A stretch of 64,000 nt of DNA from JACVRW01 sp963813495 (GTDB lineage: Bacteria > Actinomycetota > Thermoleophilia > Solirubrobacterales > Thermoleophilaceae), in NCBI GenBank assembly GCA_963813495.1, contig CAWEZC010000001.1, positions 262,130 through 326,129 of the forward strand. The letters run 5' to 3'. Position 1 is the first letter of the stretch. Every line of letters begins with the position of its first letter. Below the pieces are notes generated by a model. That model was not told where the DNA came from. It ran no database searches and saw nothing but the letters and a program-made list of their open reading frames with translations. The position numbers and the translations under genes were made by a program. Positions 28,118 to 36,255 of the stretch are shown piece by piece.

Positions 28118-29101
28118 TCACCTGCTCGCCGCGAGCTGTCCACAGGCGGCGTCGATGTCGCGCCCGCGAGTCAGCCTCACAGTGGTGCGCACGCCGCGCT
28201 CCTCTAGCGCCTGACGGAAGGCCGCGATCGCCTCTCGTCCCGAGCCGCCAAAGCCGGCCTCCGTGGGGTTGTAGGGGATCAGGTTGACCTTGAAGGCGCG
28301 CCGCGGCTCGAGCAGACCGGCCAGCGCAACGGCCTGGCCCACGCGGTCATTGACCCCGTCCAGCATCAGGTACTCGACGAAAACGGGGCGCCGCCGGCGC
28401 TCGTGCCAGCGCAGGCAAGCGTCGAGCACGTCGCGCAGCGGATAGCGCTCGTTCACGGGCATCAGCTCCGAGCGCAGCGAGTCCTCGGAGGCGTGCACCG
28501 ACAGGGCCAGCCGGACCGGCGGCCCCTCCTCGGTCATGCGCTCGATTCCCGGGATCCAGCCCACGGTCGAGATGCCGGTCTTGGAGTGCGCGATTCCGAG
28601 GTCGGGCAGCCGCTCGCATGCGCCCAGCACATTGTCGAGGTTCATCAGCGGCTCGCCCATGCCCATGAACACGGCATGATCGACAGACTCCTTGCGCCGG
28701 AAGTGAAGCGCTTGGTCGAGAATCTCGGAGGCCGTCAGGTTGCGGCCGAACCTCATTCGGCCGGTAGCGCAGAAGCTGCAGGTGAGCGGGCAGCCCGACT
28801 GGCTCGACACGCACAGCGAGCGGCGGCCGTCGCGGTAGCGCATCAGCACCGCCTCCAGCGGGCGGCCGTCGGCGGTCTCGAAGAGCGCCTTCTCGGTGCC
28901 GTCCGCGGCGAGCGCCTCGCGCACCGCCACCAGCGAGGAGAAGGGCACCTCGTCGGCCAGCTGCTCGCGCAGGCCGAGAGGGAGATTGGTCATCTCGCCG
29001 TACGAGCCCGCACCGCGCGCCGCCCACTCCCACACCTGGCGCGAGCGAAAGCCCGGCTGGCCGCACGCGGCCAGCCGTTCGTCCAGCAGCGAGAGATCCA
29101 C
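28118..29101 (-). CDS. rlmN: 23S rRNA (adenine-2503-C2)-methyltransferase RlmN
   Basis: Radical SAM enzyme that methylates A2503 of 23S rRNA, and A37 of some tRNAs in E. coli. The 327-residue protein has the CPLTCSFC cluster motif (C104, C108, C111). It also has both mechanistic cysteines, C97 in LCVSSQ and C320 in DIDAACGQL, matching C118 and C355 of E. coli. Cfr shares these cysteines, but the sequence and setting fit the housekeeping enzyme. GTG start. It is divergent from the pseudouridine synthase with a 38-bp gap. Confidence 0.94.
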   Translation of the reverse strand: MDLSLLDERLAACGQPGFRSRQVWEWAARGAGSYGEMTNLPLGLREQLADEVPFSSLVAVREALAADGTEKALFETADGRPLEAVLMRYRDGRRSLCVSSQSGCPLTCSFCATGRMRFGRNLTASEILDQALHFRRKESVDHAVFMGMGEPLMNLDNVLGACERLPDLGIAHSKTGISTVGWIPGIERMTEEGPPVRLALSVHASEDSLRSELMPVNERYPLRDVLDACLRWHERRRRPVFVEYLMLDGVNDRVGQAVALAGLLEPRRAFKVNLIPYNPTEAGFGGSGREAIAAFRQALEERGVRTTVRLTRGRDIDAACGQLAASR

Positions 29102-29139
29102 GCACTGAAGTCTGACTCACGGCGTGACAACCTCACGGG

Positions 29140-29922
29140 GTGCGCCTCGCCAAGTACCTCGCCCATGCCGGCGTCGCCTCGCGGCGCGCGTCCGAGGCTC
29201 TGGTGGCGGAGGGCCGCGTCAGCGTCGCTGGGGAGGTGGTCACCGACCCGGCCCGCGACGTGGACGAGTCGAGCGGAGTGGCGCTCGACGGCCGGCCGGT
29301 GGCGCCCGAGCCGCGTGAGGTGCATGCGCTCAACAAGCCCTCGGGTGTGGTCTCCACGGCGCGCGACACGCACGGCCGTCCCACGGTCGTCGAGCTGGTA
29401 CGCAGCCAGCGGCGCCTGTACCCCGTGGGGCGCCTCGACGCCGACACCACAGGCCTGATCCTGCTCACCAACGACGGCGAGCTGGCCGAGCGCCTCACCC
29501 ACCCTCGCTACGGAGTCGAGAAGCTCTATCGCGCCCGAATACAGCCGGGGCGCCTGTCGACCGGCGCGATCGAGTCCCTTCGCCGCGGGGTCGAGCTCGA
29601 CGACGGCACCACCGCGCCGGCGCGGGTGCGTCAGGTGCGCGGAGGAATGCTGGAGATCGGCATCCGCGAGGGCAAGAAGCGCCAGGTGCGGCGCATGATC
29701 GAAGCCGTGGGCCACCGCGTGATCGAGCTCCAGCGAGTGGCCTTCGGGCCGCTCGGGCTGCGCGGGTTGGAGCCGGGCCAGAGCCGCCGTCTCACCCGGG
29801 CAGAGGTGGAGCGCCTGAAGCGGGCGACCGAGCCGGCGAGCCGGGCGCCGGTCGTGCGCCGGTCGCGGGGAGCCGGGCGGAAGGGCGGGGCGGCACGGCG
29901 GAAACGATCACCGGGGCGCTGA
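29140..29922 (+). CDS. rluB: RluB/RsuA-family rRNA pseudouridine synthase
   Basis: The 260-residue protein has an N-terminal S4 RNA-binding domain (about 1-60) and a pseudouridine synthase domain with the catalytic motif GRLDADTTGLIL. It ends in a basic Arg/Gly-rich tail (about 230-260). It should modify large-subunit rRNA, though RsuA-type specificity is also possible. GTG start. scpA-scpB followed by this family is a common order; here an exporter, the remnant and rlmN come between. Confidence 0.9.
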   Translation: MRLAKYLAHAGVASRRASEALVAEGRVSVAGEVVTDPARDVDESSGVALDGRPVAPEPREVHALNKPSGVVSTARDTHGRPTVVELVRSQRRLYPVGRLDADTTGLILLTNDGELAERLTHPRYGVEKLYRARIQPGRLSTGAIESLRRGVELDDGTTAPARVRQVRGGMLEIGIREGKKRQVRRMIEAVGHRVIELQRVAFGPLGLRGLEPGQSRRLTRAEVERLKRATEPASRAPVVRRSRGAGRKGGAARRKRSPGR

Positions 29923-30016
29923 ACCGTTCCTCTGTGCTCTCCCGAGCGATGCGCGCTGCCATCACGGCCTGCGCATTGAAGCTTTCCATCGGGGTACTTC
30001 CTCTCCGGTCGCGACT

Positions 30017-30085
30017 GCCGAGCAGGGCCACCGCCGCACCCGCCGCATGGCGGGCTCCAGGGCGCGGTGGTGCCGGCTGCTCGGC
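30017..30085 (+). terminator. Long imperfect hairpin between rluB and aroH
   Basis: GCCGAGCAG (30017-30025) pairs with CTGCTCGGC (30077-30085). Inner arms 30026-30034 and 30064-30074 also pair, with a small bulge, and CCCGCC/GGCGGG (39-44/49-54) forms a tip. There is no U-tract. It lies 95 bases after rluB and 57 before aroH, so it may end the rluB transcript or act in the aroH leader. The rest of the 220-bp gap shows no convincing gene. Confidence 0.5.
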
Positions 30086-30142
30086 GACGAGAGGTCACTG
30101 CGGGGGAGACCACCGGGGCGGCCTGCCACAATCACCCGCCGC

Positions 30143-30508
30143 ATGAGGCTCAGAGCGCTCAGAGGGGCCGTGACGGTCGAGCAGAACGACGCGGACGCGA
30201 TTCTGGCCGCCACCGAGGAGCTCATGCGCGAGGTGATGAAGCGCAACTCGCTCGAGGCGACCGACATGGTCAGCTGCATCTTCACCTGCACCGACGACCT
30301 CGACGCCGAGTTCCCGGCCGTCGCGGCTCGCAACGTGGGCCTTAGCGCAGTGCCCCTGATCTGCACGCGCGAGATCCCGGTGCCCGGGTCCCTCCCGCGC
30401 GTGATCCGGCTGCTGCTTCACTGCTATGCCGACCCCGACACCGAAGCTCATCACGTCTACCTGCGTGAGGCCAGATCCCTGCGCCGCGACTTGGAGGGCG
30501 CCCAGTGA
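30143..30508 (+). CDS. aroH: AroH-type chorismate mutase
   Basis: Converts chorismate to prephenate, the branch point to Phe and Tyr. The 121-residue protein matches the trimeric Bacillus-type fold: RALRGAVTVEQND at the N-terminus, the EATDMVSCIFTCTDDL strand and a C-terminal HVYLREARSLR with the active-site Arg. The ATG has no Shine-Dalgarno sequence; CACAAT lies ten bases upstream as a weak -10. Its stop overlaps the aminotransferase GTG by 4 bp. Confidence 0.94.
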   Translation: MRLRALRGAVTVEQNDADAILAATEELMREVMKRNSLEATDMVSCIFTCTDDLDAEFPAVAARNVGLSAVPLICTREIPVPGSLPRVIRLLLHCYADPDTEAHHVYLREARSLRRDLEGAQ

Positions 30509-31584
30509 CACCCGGCATCGAGTTCAACCGCAGCATCGAGGCGATTCCCCTCTATCCGGCGGCGTCCACCTACGCCTTCGACGGCGAGCTGGTGAAGCTC
30601 GCCTCCAACGAGACGCCCTTCGGTCCCCATCCGCAGGTGCTGGAGGCCGTCGAGGCCCAGCTGCGCACGCTCAACCGCTATCCGGATCCCCAGAAGTCGG
30701 CCCTTCGCCGGCGCATCTCGGAGCGCACGGGTGTGGCCGAGGGCCGCATCGCGGTGGGCAACGGATCCTGCGAGCTGCTCCTGGCCGCGGGCGAGGCGAT
30801 GCTCGAGCCTGGCGCCGAGGTGGTCTACGCCTGGCCCTCGTTCTCGATCTACCCCCACCTCGCGGCCATGGCAAGAGCACGCGCGGTAACCGTCCCGCTG
30901 AACGACACGGGCGAGCACGACCTCGAGGCGATGGCCCGGGAGGTCAACGCGGCCACTCGGCTGGTGATCGTGTGCAATCCCAACAACCCCTCGGCCACCG
31001 CGCTGGCGCCCGCCGCCATCGACGCCTTCGTGGCCGAGCTGCCGCGCCACGTGGCGGTGATCCTCGACGAGGCCTACATCGAGTTCTGCCTCCTGCAGGA
31101 TCCGGACGAGTCGCTCGCACTGCTCGAGCGCCATCCCAACCTGGTCCTCCTGCGCACCTTCTCCAAGGTCTACGGCCTCTGCGGCCTTCGCGTGGGCTAC
31201 TCGCTCGGCTCGGAGGACTTCCGCCTGGCCGTCGACCGGGTGCGCCAGCCGTTCTCGGTCAACGCCCTGGCGCTGGCCGCCGCCGCGGAGGCGCTCAAGC
31301 ACGTCGACGAGCTCGAGCGCCGGGTCGAGCAGACCGTGATCGAACGCGTGCACGTGGAATCCGAGCTGGCCGCGCGCGGCCTCGAGACCACGGAGAGCCA
31401 GGCCAACTTCTCCTGGGTGTCGCTGGGCGAGCGCGACGAGGACGAGATCGTGGACGGCCTCGCCGAGCGCGGCGTGATCGTGAGGGCGGGGAAGGCCCTG
31501 GGCGAGTCCGGCCGCCTGCGCGTGACCTACGGGACGCGCGCCGAGAACGACCGCTTTCTGGCAGTGCTGGACGAGTTGCTCTGA
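30505..31584 (+). CDS. HisC-family aminotransferase, probably aromatic
   Basis: PLP enzyme of fold type I with 359 residues. The PLP lysine is K221 in TFSKVYGLCGLRVGY. NPNNPSAT and the ILDEAYIEF Asp/Tyr pair are present. The family covers histidinol-phosphate and aromatic aminotransferases. Coupling to aroH by a GTGA overlap, and the nearby tyrA, favour a role in the last step of Phe/Tyr synthesis. A dual role including histidinol phosphate is possible. Confidence 0.85.
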   Translation: MTPGIEFNRSIEAIPLYPAASTYAFDGELVKLASNETPFGPHPQVLEAVEAQLRTLNRYPDPQKSALRRRISERTGVAEGRIAVGNGSCELLLAAGEAMLEPGAEVVYAWPSFSIYPHLAAMARARAVTVPLNDTGEHDLEAMAREVNAATRLVIVCNPNNPSATALAPAAIDAFVAELPRHVAVILDEAYIEFCLLQDPDESLALLERHPNLVLLRTFSKVYGLCGLRVGYSLGSEDFRLAVDRVRQPFSVNALALAAAAEALKHVDELERRVEQTVIERVHVESELAARGLETTESQANFSWVSLGERDEDEIVDGLAERGVIVRAGKALGESGRLRVTYGTRAENDRFLAVLDELL

Positions 31585-31603
31585 CGCGGGCACAATCCGG
31601 CTG

Positions 31604-32446
31604 ATGGGCAGGTGGAAACGGGGCTGGGTGCTCGCCGGCCAGAGCTGGAGGCTGCTGCGCGCGCACAGGGGTCTGCTCGCCTTTCCCGTGCTGGGCGGCG
31701 TGCTGGCTCTGCTGCTCGTGGCGCCGCCGGCCGTGGCCGGTGCCTACCTGCTGGACGAGGGCGACACCATTCCCGGCGCGGCGCTGCTGGCGCTGGCGGT
31801 CTATCTGGGCAGCTTCATCGCCGCCTTCGTGGGCGTCGGTCTGGCGGCGGCCGTCGATGCCGCGCTGCGCGACGAGCCCACCGGGCTGGGCGTGGGGCTG
31901 CGCGCGGCCTCCTCGCGGCTGGGGGCGATCTGCGGCTGGGCGCTGATCACGGCGGTGCTCTCGGTAATCCTGCGCGCCCTCGAGAGCCGCGGAGAGCTGG
32001 CCGCGATCGCGGCCGCGCTGGTGGGCGGGGCATGGAGCGTGATCAGCCTGCTGGCCGTGCCCGCCATCGCACTCGAGAACGCAGGCCCCGTGTCCGCTCT
32101 ACGCCGCTCGGCCTCGCTGTTCAAGGAGCACTGGAGCGGTCAGGTGGTGGGCATGGCCGCGATCGGCGGCGGCGTCTTCCTGTGCGTGATGCTGCCCGCC
32201 GTGCTGCTCATCGGAGCCGGGGCACTGATCGTATCCGGGGAAGGGTCGGGCGGGGTCGCGGGCGAGGTGCTGATCGCCATCGGGGCCGTGATCTTCGCCA
32301 TCGGCGCCATCCTGGCCTCCGCGCTGCGCCAGGTCTTCGCGGTGGTGCTCTACCGCTGGGCCACCAGCGGCCAGGCACCGCAGGGCTTCTCCGAAGAGGA
32401 CCTGCGCTCCGCCGTGCGCACGCGCGGCGCGCCTGCCGGTGCTTGA
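31604..32446 (+). CDS. Multi-pass membrane protein, DUF6159-like
   Basis: The 280-residue protein has about six hydrophobic helices, an amphipathic GWVLAGQSWRLLRAHRGLLAFP N-terminus and a central SLFKEHWSGQVVG segment, a look shared with DUF6159-type proteins. There is no catalytic motif. CACAAT seven bases before the ATG may be a weak -10. It sits inside the aromatic cluster, but whether it belongs to that pathway is unknown. Confidence 0.65.
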   Translation: MGRWKRGWVLAGQSWRLLRAHRGLLAFPVLGGVLALLLVAPPAVAGAYLLDEGDTIPGAALLALAVYLGSFIAAFVGVGLAAAVDAALRDEPTGLGVGLRAASSRLGAICGWALITAVLSVILRALESRGELAAIAAALVGGAWSVISLLAVPAIALENAGPVSALRRSASLFKEHWSGQVVGMAAIGGGVFLCVMLPAVLLIGAGALIVSGEGSGGVAGEVLIAIGAVIFAIGAILASALRQVFAVVLYRWATSGQAPQGFSEEDLRSAVRTRGAPAGA

Positions 32447-32481
32447 TCGAGATGGCGGGCGCCTGCTACAACTTCGGCTGC

Positions 32482-32580
32482 ATGTCTCGCCTGGTCACGC
32501 CGACTCGCAGCGTCTGCGCCCCCTCGGGCGCCGTCCGGCGTGCCTGCAGCCGTCCCTATTCCTATTGGCGATTTAGCTAG
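32482..32580 (+). CDS. Candidate aromatic leader peptide upstream of DAHP synthase
   Basis: A 32-codon frame ends in PYSYWRFS and a stop, giving two Tyr codons (TAT), one Trp (TGG) and one Phe (TTT) within the last seven sense codons. TAT and TTT are uncommon in this GC-rich genome, where TAC and TTC dominate. TACAAC lies nine bases before the ATG, like the leaderless starts seen elsewhere in the window; an in-frame ATG at 32452 would extend it to 42 residues. The stop is 118 bases before the aroF-type gene. This is the layout of an attenuation peptide that senses aromatic amino acids. Confidence 0.6.
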   Translation: MSRLVTPTRSVCAPSGAVRRACSRPYSYWRFS

Positions 32581-32589
32581 GCGTCCGGC

Positions 32590-32697
32590 CGCGGTCCCCG
32601 TTTCGGACCGCCACCGCGAAACCGTCGAGCCGCCGGGCGCCGCTCCGCATCCGAGATCCGTCGTCGAACGTAAGAACTTTGAGAGGCTTTAGGGACC
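32590..32697 (+). promoter_or_regulatory. Leader RNA with competing pairings before DAHP synthase
   Basis: GCGGTCC (32591-32597) and GGACCGC (32605-32611) form a perfect 7-bp hairpin with a 7-nt loop. The same left arm can instead pair with ACCGCG at 32613-32618. GGTCCC (32593-32598) can also pair with GGGACC (32692-32697), which overlaps the ribosome site of the DAHP synthase gene. These pairings exclude one another and begin ten bases after the leader stop, so ribosome position could select between them. No U-tract is present, so control of translation is at least as likely as termination. Confidence 0.5.
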
Positions 32698-32698
32698 A

Positions 32699-33727
32699 AT
32701 GATGATCGTGATGAAAGAAGGGGCGACAGCGTCGGAGGTCGACGCGGTCGTCCGGCGGGTGCAATCCGTGGGCGCTCAGGCGCACGTGTCGCAGGGCGAG
32801 CTGGTCACGGTGATCGGTGCTATGGGCGACCGCGAGCACGTGGCCAACCTGGGCCTGGAGGGGGCGCCGGGGGTGGACCACCTGGTGCCCATCCTCAAGC
32901 CCTACAAGCTCGCCTCGCTGCAGTACCGCCGTGGCGAGCGCACGGTGGTCGACGTGGAGGGCCGCAAGATCGGTGGTGACCACTTCGCGACGATCGCCGG
33001 CCCGTGCACGGTCGAGTCGCGCGAGGTGCTGCTGTCCGCGGCGCGAACGGTTCGCGACGCGGGCGCGCAAATGCTGCGCGGCGGCGCCTACAAGCCACGC
33101 ACCTCGCCCTACTCGTTCCAGGGCCTCGGCGAGGCCGGCCTGCGCCTGCTGGCCGAGGCCAAGGAGGAGACGGGCCTGCCGATCGTGACCGAGCTCATGG
33201 ACGTGCGCGACCTCGAGGCCGTGCTCGCCGTGGCCGACGTGATCCAGCTCGGCGCGCGCAGCATGCAGAACTACACCCTGCTCACCGAGGTGGGGCGGGC
33301 GGGCAAGCCGGTGCTGCTCAAGCGCGGGCTCTCGGCCACGCTCGAGGAGCTGCTCATGTCGGCCGAGTACGTGCTCAAGGAGGGCAACGAAAACGTGCTC
33401 CTGTGTGAGCGCGGGATCCGCACCTACGAGCCGAGCTACCGCTTCACGCTCGACCTCATGGCCGTTCCGGTGCTGCGCGAGCTGACTCACCTGCCGATCG
33501 TGATCGACCCCAGTCATGCGGCGGGCAAGCGCTCGCTGGTCGAGCCCTTGTCGCTGGCAGCGGCGGCCGCGGGCGCCGACGGCGTCATGGTCGAGACCCA
33601 CCCGGCCCCCGAGGAGGCGGTCTGCGACGGTCCCCAGGCCCTGTTGGCCGACGACTTCGAGGCCTACCTGCGCAAGCTCGAGGCGGTGGCCGAGCTGGCC
33701 GGCAAGAGCGTTCAGTCCGTGGCGTGA
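32699..33727 (+). CDS. aroF: DAHP synthase, type I-beta with N-terminal ferredoxin-like domain
   Basis: Condenses phosphoenolpyruvate and erythrose 4-phosphate, the first step of the shikimate pathway. The 342-residue protein has an N-terminal ferredoxin-like regulatory domain (1-70, starting MMIVMKEGAT) of the Thermotoga type, then the TIM barrel with AGPCTVES, KPRTSPYSFQGLG and IDPSHAAGKR. The regulatory domain gives feedback inhibition in its relatives. AGGGA lies just before the ATG; the ATG at 32702 is an alternative start. Confidence 0.93.
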   Translation: MMIVMKEGATASEVDAVVRRVQSVGAQAHVSQGELVTVIGAMGDREHVANLGLEGAPGVDHLVPILKPYKLASLQYRRGERTVVDVEGRKIGGDHFATIAGPCTVESREVLLSAARTVRDAGAQMLRGGAYKPRTSPYSFQGLGEAGLRLLAEAKEETGLPIVTELMDVRDLEAVLAVADVIQLGARSMQNYTLLTEVGRAGKPVLLKRGLSATLEELLMSAEYVLKEGNENVLLCERGIRTYEPSYRFTLDLMAVPVLRELTHLPIVIDPSHAAGKRSLVEPLSLAAAAAGADGVMVETHPAPEEAVCDGPQALLADDFEAYLRKLEAVAELAGKSVQSVA

Positions 33728-33852
33728 ACGTCGCTGCGCACCCGGCCATGCCGGGCGCTTGCGCTGAGAACGTCGCTGCGCACCCGGCCACGCCGGGCGC
33801 TTGCGCTGAGAACGTCGCTGCGCACCCGGCCACGCCGGGCGCTTGCGCTGAG
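33727..33852 (+). repeat. Three tandem 42-bp hairpin repeats between aroF and tyrA
   Basis: Units run 33727-33768, 33769-33810 and 33811-33852. Units 2 and 3 are identical; unit 1 differs only by CAT for CAC in the loop. Each holds CCCGGC-CAY-GCCGGG, a 6-bp stem with a 3-nt loop, with outer GCGCA/TGCGC arms. The array starts at the last base of the aroF stop and ends five bases before the tyrA GTG. The length is a multiple of three. There are no spacers, so it is not CRISPR; it resembles REP/PU-type palindromes. Confidence 0.9.
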
Positions 33853-33857
33853 GCTCA

Positions 33858-34925
33858 GTGAAGATCGCCGTCCTCGGCGTCGGGCTGATCGGCGGCTCGA
33901 TCGGCCTCGCGGCGCGTGAGCACGTCGCGGGCGCCGAAGTCGTCGGCTTCGGTCGCGACCCGGCCCGGCTCGAGCATGCGCGCGAGCTCGGCGCGATCGA
34001 CAGCGTGGCGGAGAGCCTGGACGACGCGCTCGACGGCGCCGGCATCTGCTTCGCCTGCGCCCCGGTGGGCGCTCTGCCCGGCCAGGTGTCGGATGCCCTT
34101 GAGGCGGCCGGTCCGGACACCGTGGTCACGGACGTGGGCTCGACCAAGGGCGATCTGCTGCGCTTCGTGGACGATTCGCGCTTCGTGGGGGGACACCCGA
34201 TCGCCGGTGCCGAGACCGCGGGCGTCGAGCACGCCCGCGCCGACCTCTTCGAGGGGGCGCTCTGGTATCTGACCCCGCACGAGCGCTCCCAGGGACTGCT
34301 CTACGAGCGCCTGCACCGGTTCGTGATCGGCCTCGGCGCGCGGCCCGTGGCGCTGGATCCCGACACCCACGACCGGCTCGTGGCCGTGTTCAGCCATCTG
34401 CCCCACGTGCTCGCCAACGTGCTGGTCTCTCAGGCCGCCGAGCGCCTGCTCCAGCACGGCGACGCGCTGCGCCAGGTCGGCCCCAGCTTTCGCGACGCCT
34501 CGCGGGTGGCCGGCGCCAACACCGAGATGTGGGCCGACATCTACCTGTCCAATCGCGAGGCCATCGTCGCGGAGCTCCGCGCCTTCGGGGGTGAGCTCGA
34601 GGCGGTGGCCCAGCGGCTCGAGAACGGCGAGGAGGTGGCCGCCTGGAACGATCGAGCCCGCGAGGATCGCCGCACGCTGCTGGAGGCCGTCGTGGCCGGC
34701 GGGCCCGTCCACGAGCTGCGCCTCAGCGTGCCCAATCGCCCCGGTATCGTCGCCCAGGTGGCACTCGAGCTGGGCCGGGCGGGCGTGAACATCGTCGACA
34801 TGGCGCTGGCGCCGGCTGCCGACATGCGCTCGGGAGCGATGACGCTGTGGCTGGCCGGCGACCAGGAGGCGGCCCGTGCCCGCGAGCTGATCGGTGCGCT
34901 CGGCTTCCCGGTTGGCGAGGAGTGA
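33858..34925 (+). CDS. tyrA: Prephenate dehydrogenase with C-terminal ACT domain
   Basis: Oxidatively decarboxylates prephenate towards Tyr. The 355-residue protein opens with the NAD-binding GVGLIGGSIG, then GGHPIAGAETAG with the catalytic His region, FSHLPHVLANVL, and a C-terminal ACT domain (about 285-355, HELRLSVPNRPGIVAQV). The ACT domain suggests feedback by Tyr. The GTG start is right after the hairpin repeats, and the stop overlaps aroA (GTGA). Confidence 0.93.
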   Translation: MKIAVLGVGLIGGSIGLAAREHVAGAEVVGFGRDPARLEHARELGAIDSVAESLDDALDGAGICFACAPVGALPGQVSDALEAAGPDTVVTDVGSTKGDLLRFVDDSRFVGGHPIAGAETAGVEHARADLFEGALWYLTPHERSQGLLYERLHRFVIGLGARPVALDPDTHDRLVAVFSHLPHVLANVLVSQAAERLLQHGDALRQVGPSFRDASRVAGANTEMWADIYLSNREAIVAELRAFGGELEAVAQRLENGEEVAAWNDRAREDRRTLLEAVVAGGPVHELRLSVPNRPGIVAQVALELGRAGVNIVDMALAPAADMRSGAMTLWLAGDQEAARARELIGALGFPVGEE

Positions 34926-36232
34926 CCTCCACCGTCCGCTTCGAGCCCTCCGGCGCGCTCCGGGGCGGCTACACCCCGCCCGCAGACAAGTCGATCTCGC
35001 ATCGCGCGGCTCTGTTCGGCGCCATGTGCGACGAGCCCGTCACGGTGCGCAACTACCTCGACTGCGCCGATACGCGCTCGACCCTGAACGCGGTGCTCAC
35101 CCTGGGCGCCGCGGTCAAGGAGAACGAGGACGACGGCAGCCTGCTGATCCGCGGCGTGGGCCTGCACGCACCGCTCGAGGCCACCGGCGGACTGCTCAAC
35201 GTGGGCAACGCGGGGACCCTCATGCGCCTGCTGCCGGGCTGGCTCGCCGGGCAGCCGGGCCGCGTCTGGACGCTCGACGGCGACGACTCGATCCGCCGCC
35301 GGCCGGTGGATCGCGTGGTGGAGCCGCTGAGCGCGATGGGCGCCCAGCTGGAGGCGCGCGACCAACGTCTCCCGCCGCTCACCGTGACCGGTGCCGAGCT
35401 CAGCGGGATCCACTACGACATGCCGGTGCCCAGCGCCCAGGTCAAGTCATGCGTGTTGCTCGCCGGGATGCTCGCCTCGGGCTCTACCACCGTGACCGAG
35501 CGCTCGGTCAGCCGCGACCACACCGAGCGCATGCTGCGCCGCGCCAAAGCCCCCTTCGATCGCGAGGGGCTCTCGATGACGGTCTCGACGGTCGACGAAC
35601 TGGAGCTGGACGAGATCCTCGTGCCCGGCGATCCTTCCTCGGCCGCCTTCATCGTGGCGGCCGCCACCCTGGTCAGCGGCTCGCGCGTGGTGGTACGGGA
35701 CCTCGGCCTGAACTGGACGCGTACGGGTTTCTTTCGGATCGCCCAACGCATGGGCGCGGTCATCGTCGGCGATCTCGAGGAGCCGGGGACGGAGGCTGAC
35801 GACGAGCCGAGCGGGGAGCTCGACGTGGCCTCGGCTCCGCTCGAGGGCACCGAGGTGGGGCCCGAGGAGGTTCCGCTGGCCATCGACGAGCTCACGCTGG
35901 TGGCTCTGCTCGGCGCTCACGCCGAGGGCGACACCGTGGTGCGCGGAGCGCAGGAGCTGCGCCTCAAGGAGTCCGACCGGATCGCCGGGGTGGTGGAGGG
36001 TCTGCGCGGGCTGGGCGCGGACATCGAGGCCACCGGCGACGGCTTCGTGGTCCGCGGGGACGGCTCGCCTCTACGCGGCGGCACGATCGACTCCCAGGGA
36101 GACCACCGCATGGCGATGCTCGGCGCGGTGGCCGGCCTGGCCTCCGTCGAAGGCGTGGAGGTCACGGGCATGGACGCCGCCGCGGTGTCCTATCCCGGTT
36201 TCGAGGCCGACCTGCGCGCGCTGCTCCAGTAG
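34922..36232 (+). CDS. aroA: 5-enolpyruvylshikimate-3-phosphate synthase
   Basis: Makes EPSP from shikimate 3-phosphate and phosphoenolpyruvate. The 436-residue protein has the PPADKSISHRAALFGAM N-terminal loop and GNAGTLMRLLPG. N96-A97-G98-T99 keeps the Gly equivalent to G96 of E. coli, so glyphosate sensitivity is expected. Near the C-terminus are LRLKESDR and QGDHRMAM. An acidic insert lies at about 280-300. GTG at 34922 overlaps the tyrA stop. Confidence 0.95.
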   Translation: MTSTVRFEPSGALRGGYTPPADKSISHRAALFGAMCDEPVTVRNYLDCADTRSTLNAVLTLGAAVKENEDDGSLLIRGVGLHAPLEATGGLLNVGNAGTLMRLLPGWLAGQPGRVWTLDGDDSIRRRPVDRVVEPLSAMGAQLEARDQRLPPLTVTGAELSGIHYDMPVPSAQVKSCVLLAGMLASGSTTVTERSVSRDHTERMLRRAKAPFDREGLSMTVSTVDELELDEILVPGDPSSAAFIVAAATLVSGSRVVVRDLGLNWTRTGFFRIAQRMGAVIVGDLEEPGTEADDEPSGELDVASAPLEGTEVGPEEVPLAIDELTLVALLGAHAEGDTVVRGAQELRLKESDRIAGVVEGLRGLGADIEATGDGFVVRGDGSPLRGGTIDSQGDHRMAMLGAVAGLASVEGVEVTGMDAAAVSYPGFEADLRALLQ

Positions 36233-36241
36233 CGGCGCAAC

Positions 36242-36247
36242 TACTCT
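36242..36247 (+). promoter_or_regulatory. Candidate -10 element of cmk-der
   Basis: TACTCT ends eight bases before the cmk ATG in the 23-bp gap after aroA. No Shine-Dalgarno sequence is present. cmk-der may thus be expressed apart from the aromatic operon. Confidence 0.4.
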
Positions 36248-36255
36248 CGCTAGTC

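Noticed and set aside
29792..30031. A minus-strand small gene with an AGAGGAAG ribosome-like site in the rluB-aroH gap
   Set aside because: Most of it is antisense to the rluB tail, the product is low complexity, and no family is recognised.
33727..33852. CRISPR array
   Set aside because: The three units are contiguous with no unique spacers, and no cas gene is present.
33585..34147. Minus-strand reading frames across the 42-bp repeats that give repeated peptides
   Set aside because: The periodic peptide is only the translation of tandem DNA repeats, and these frames run antisense through aroF and tyrA.
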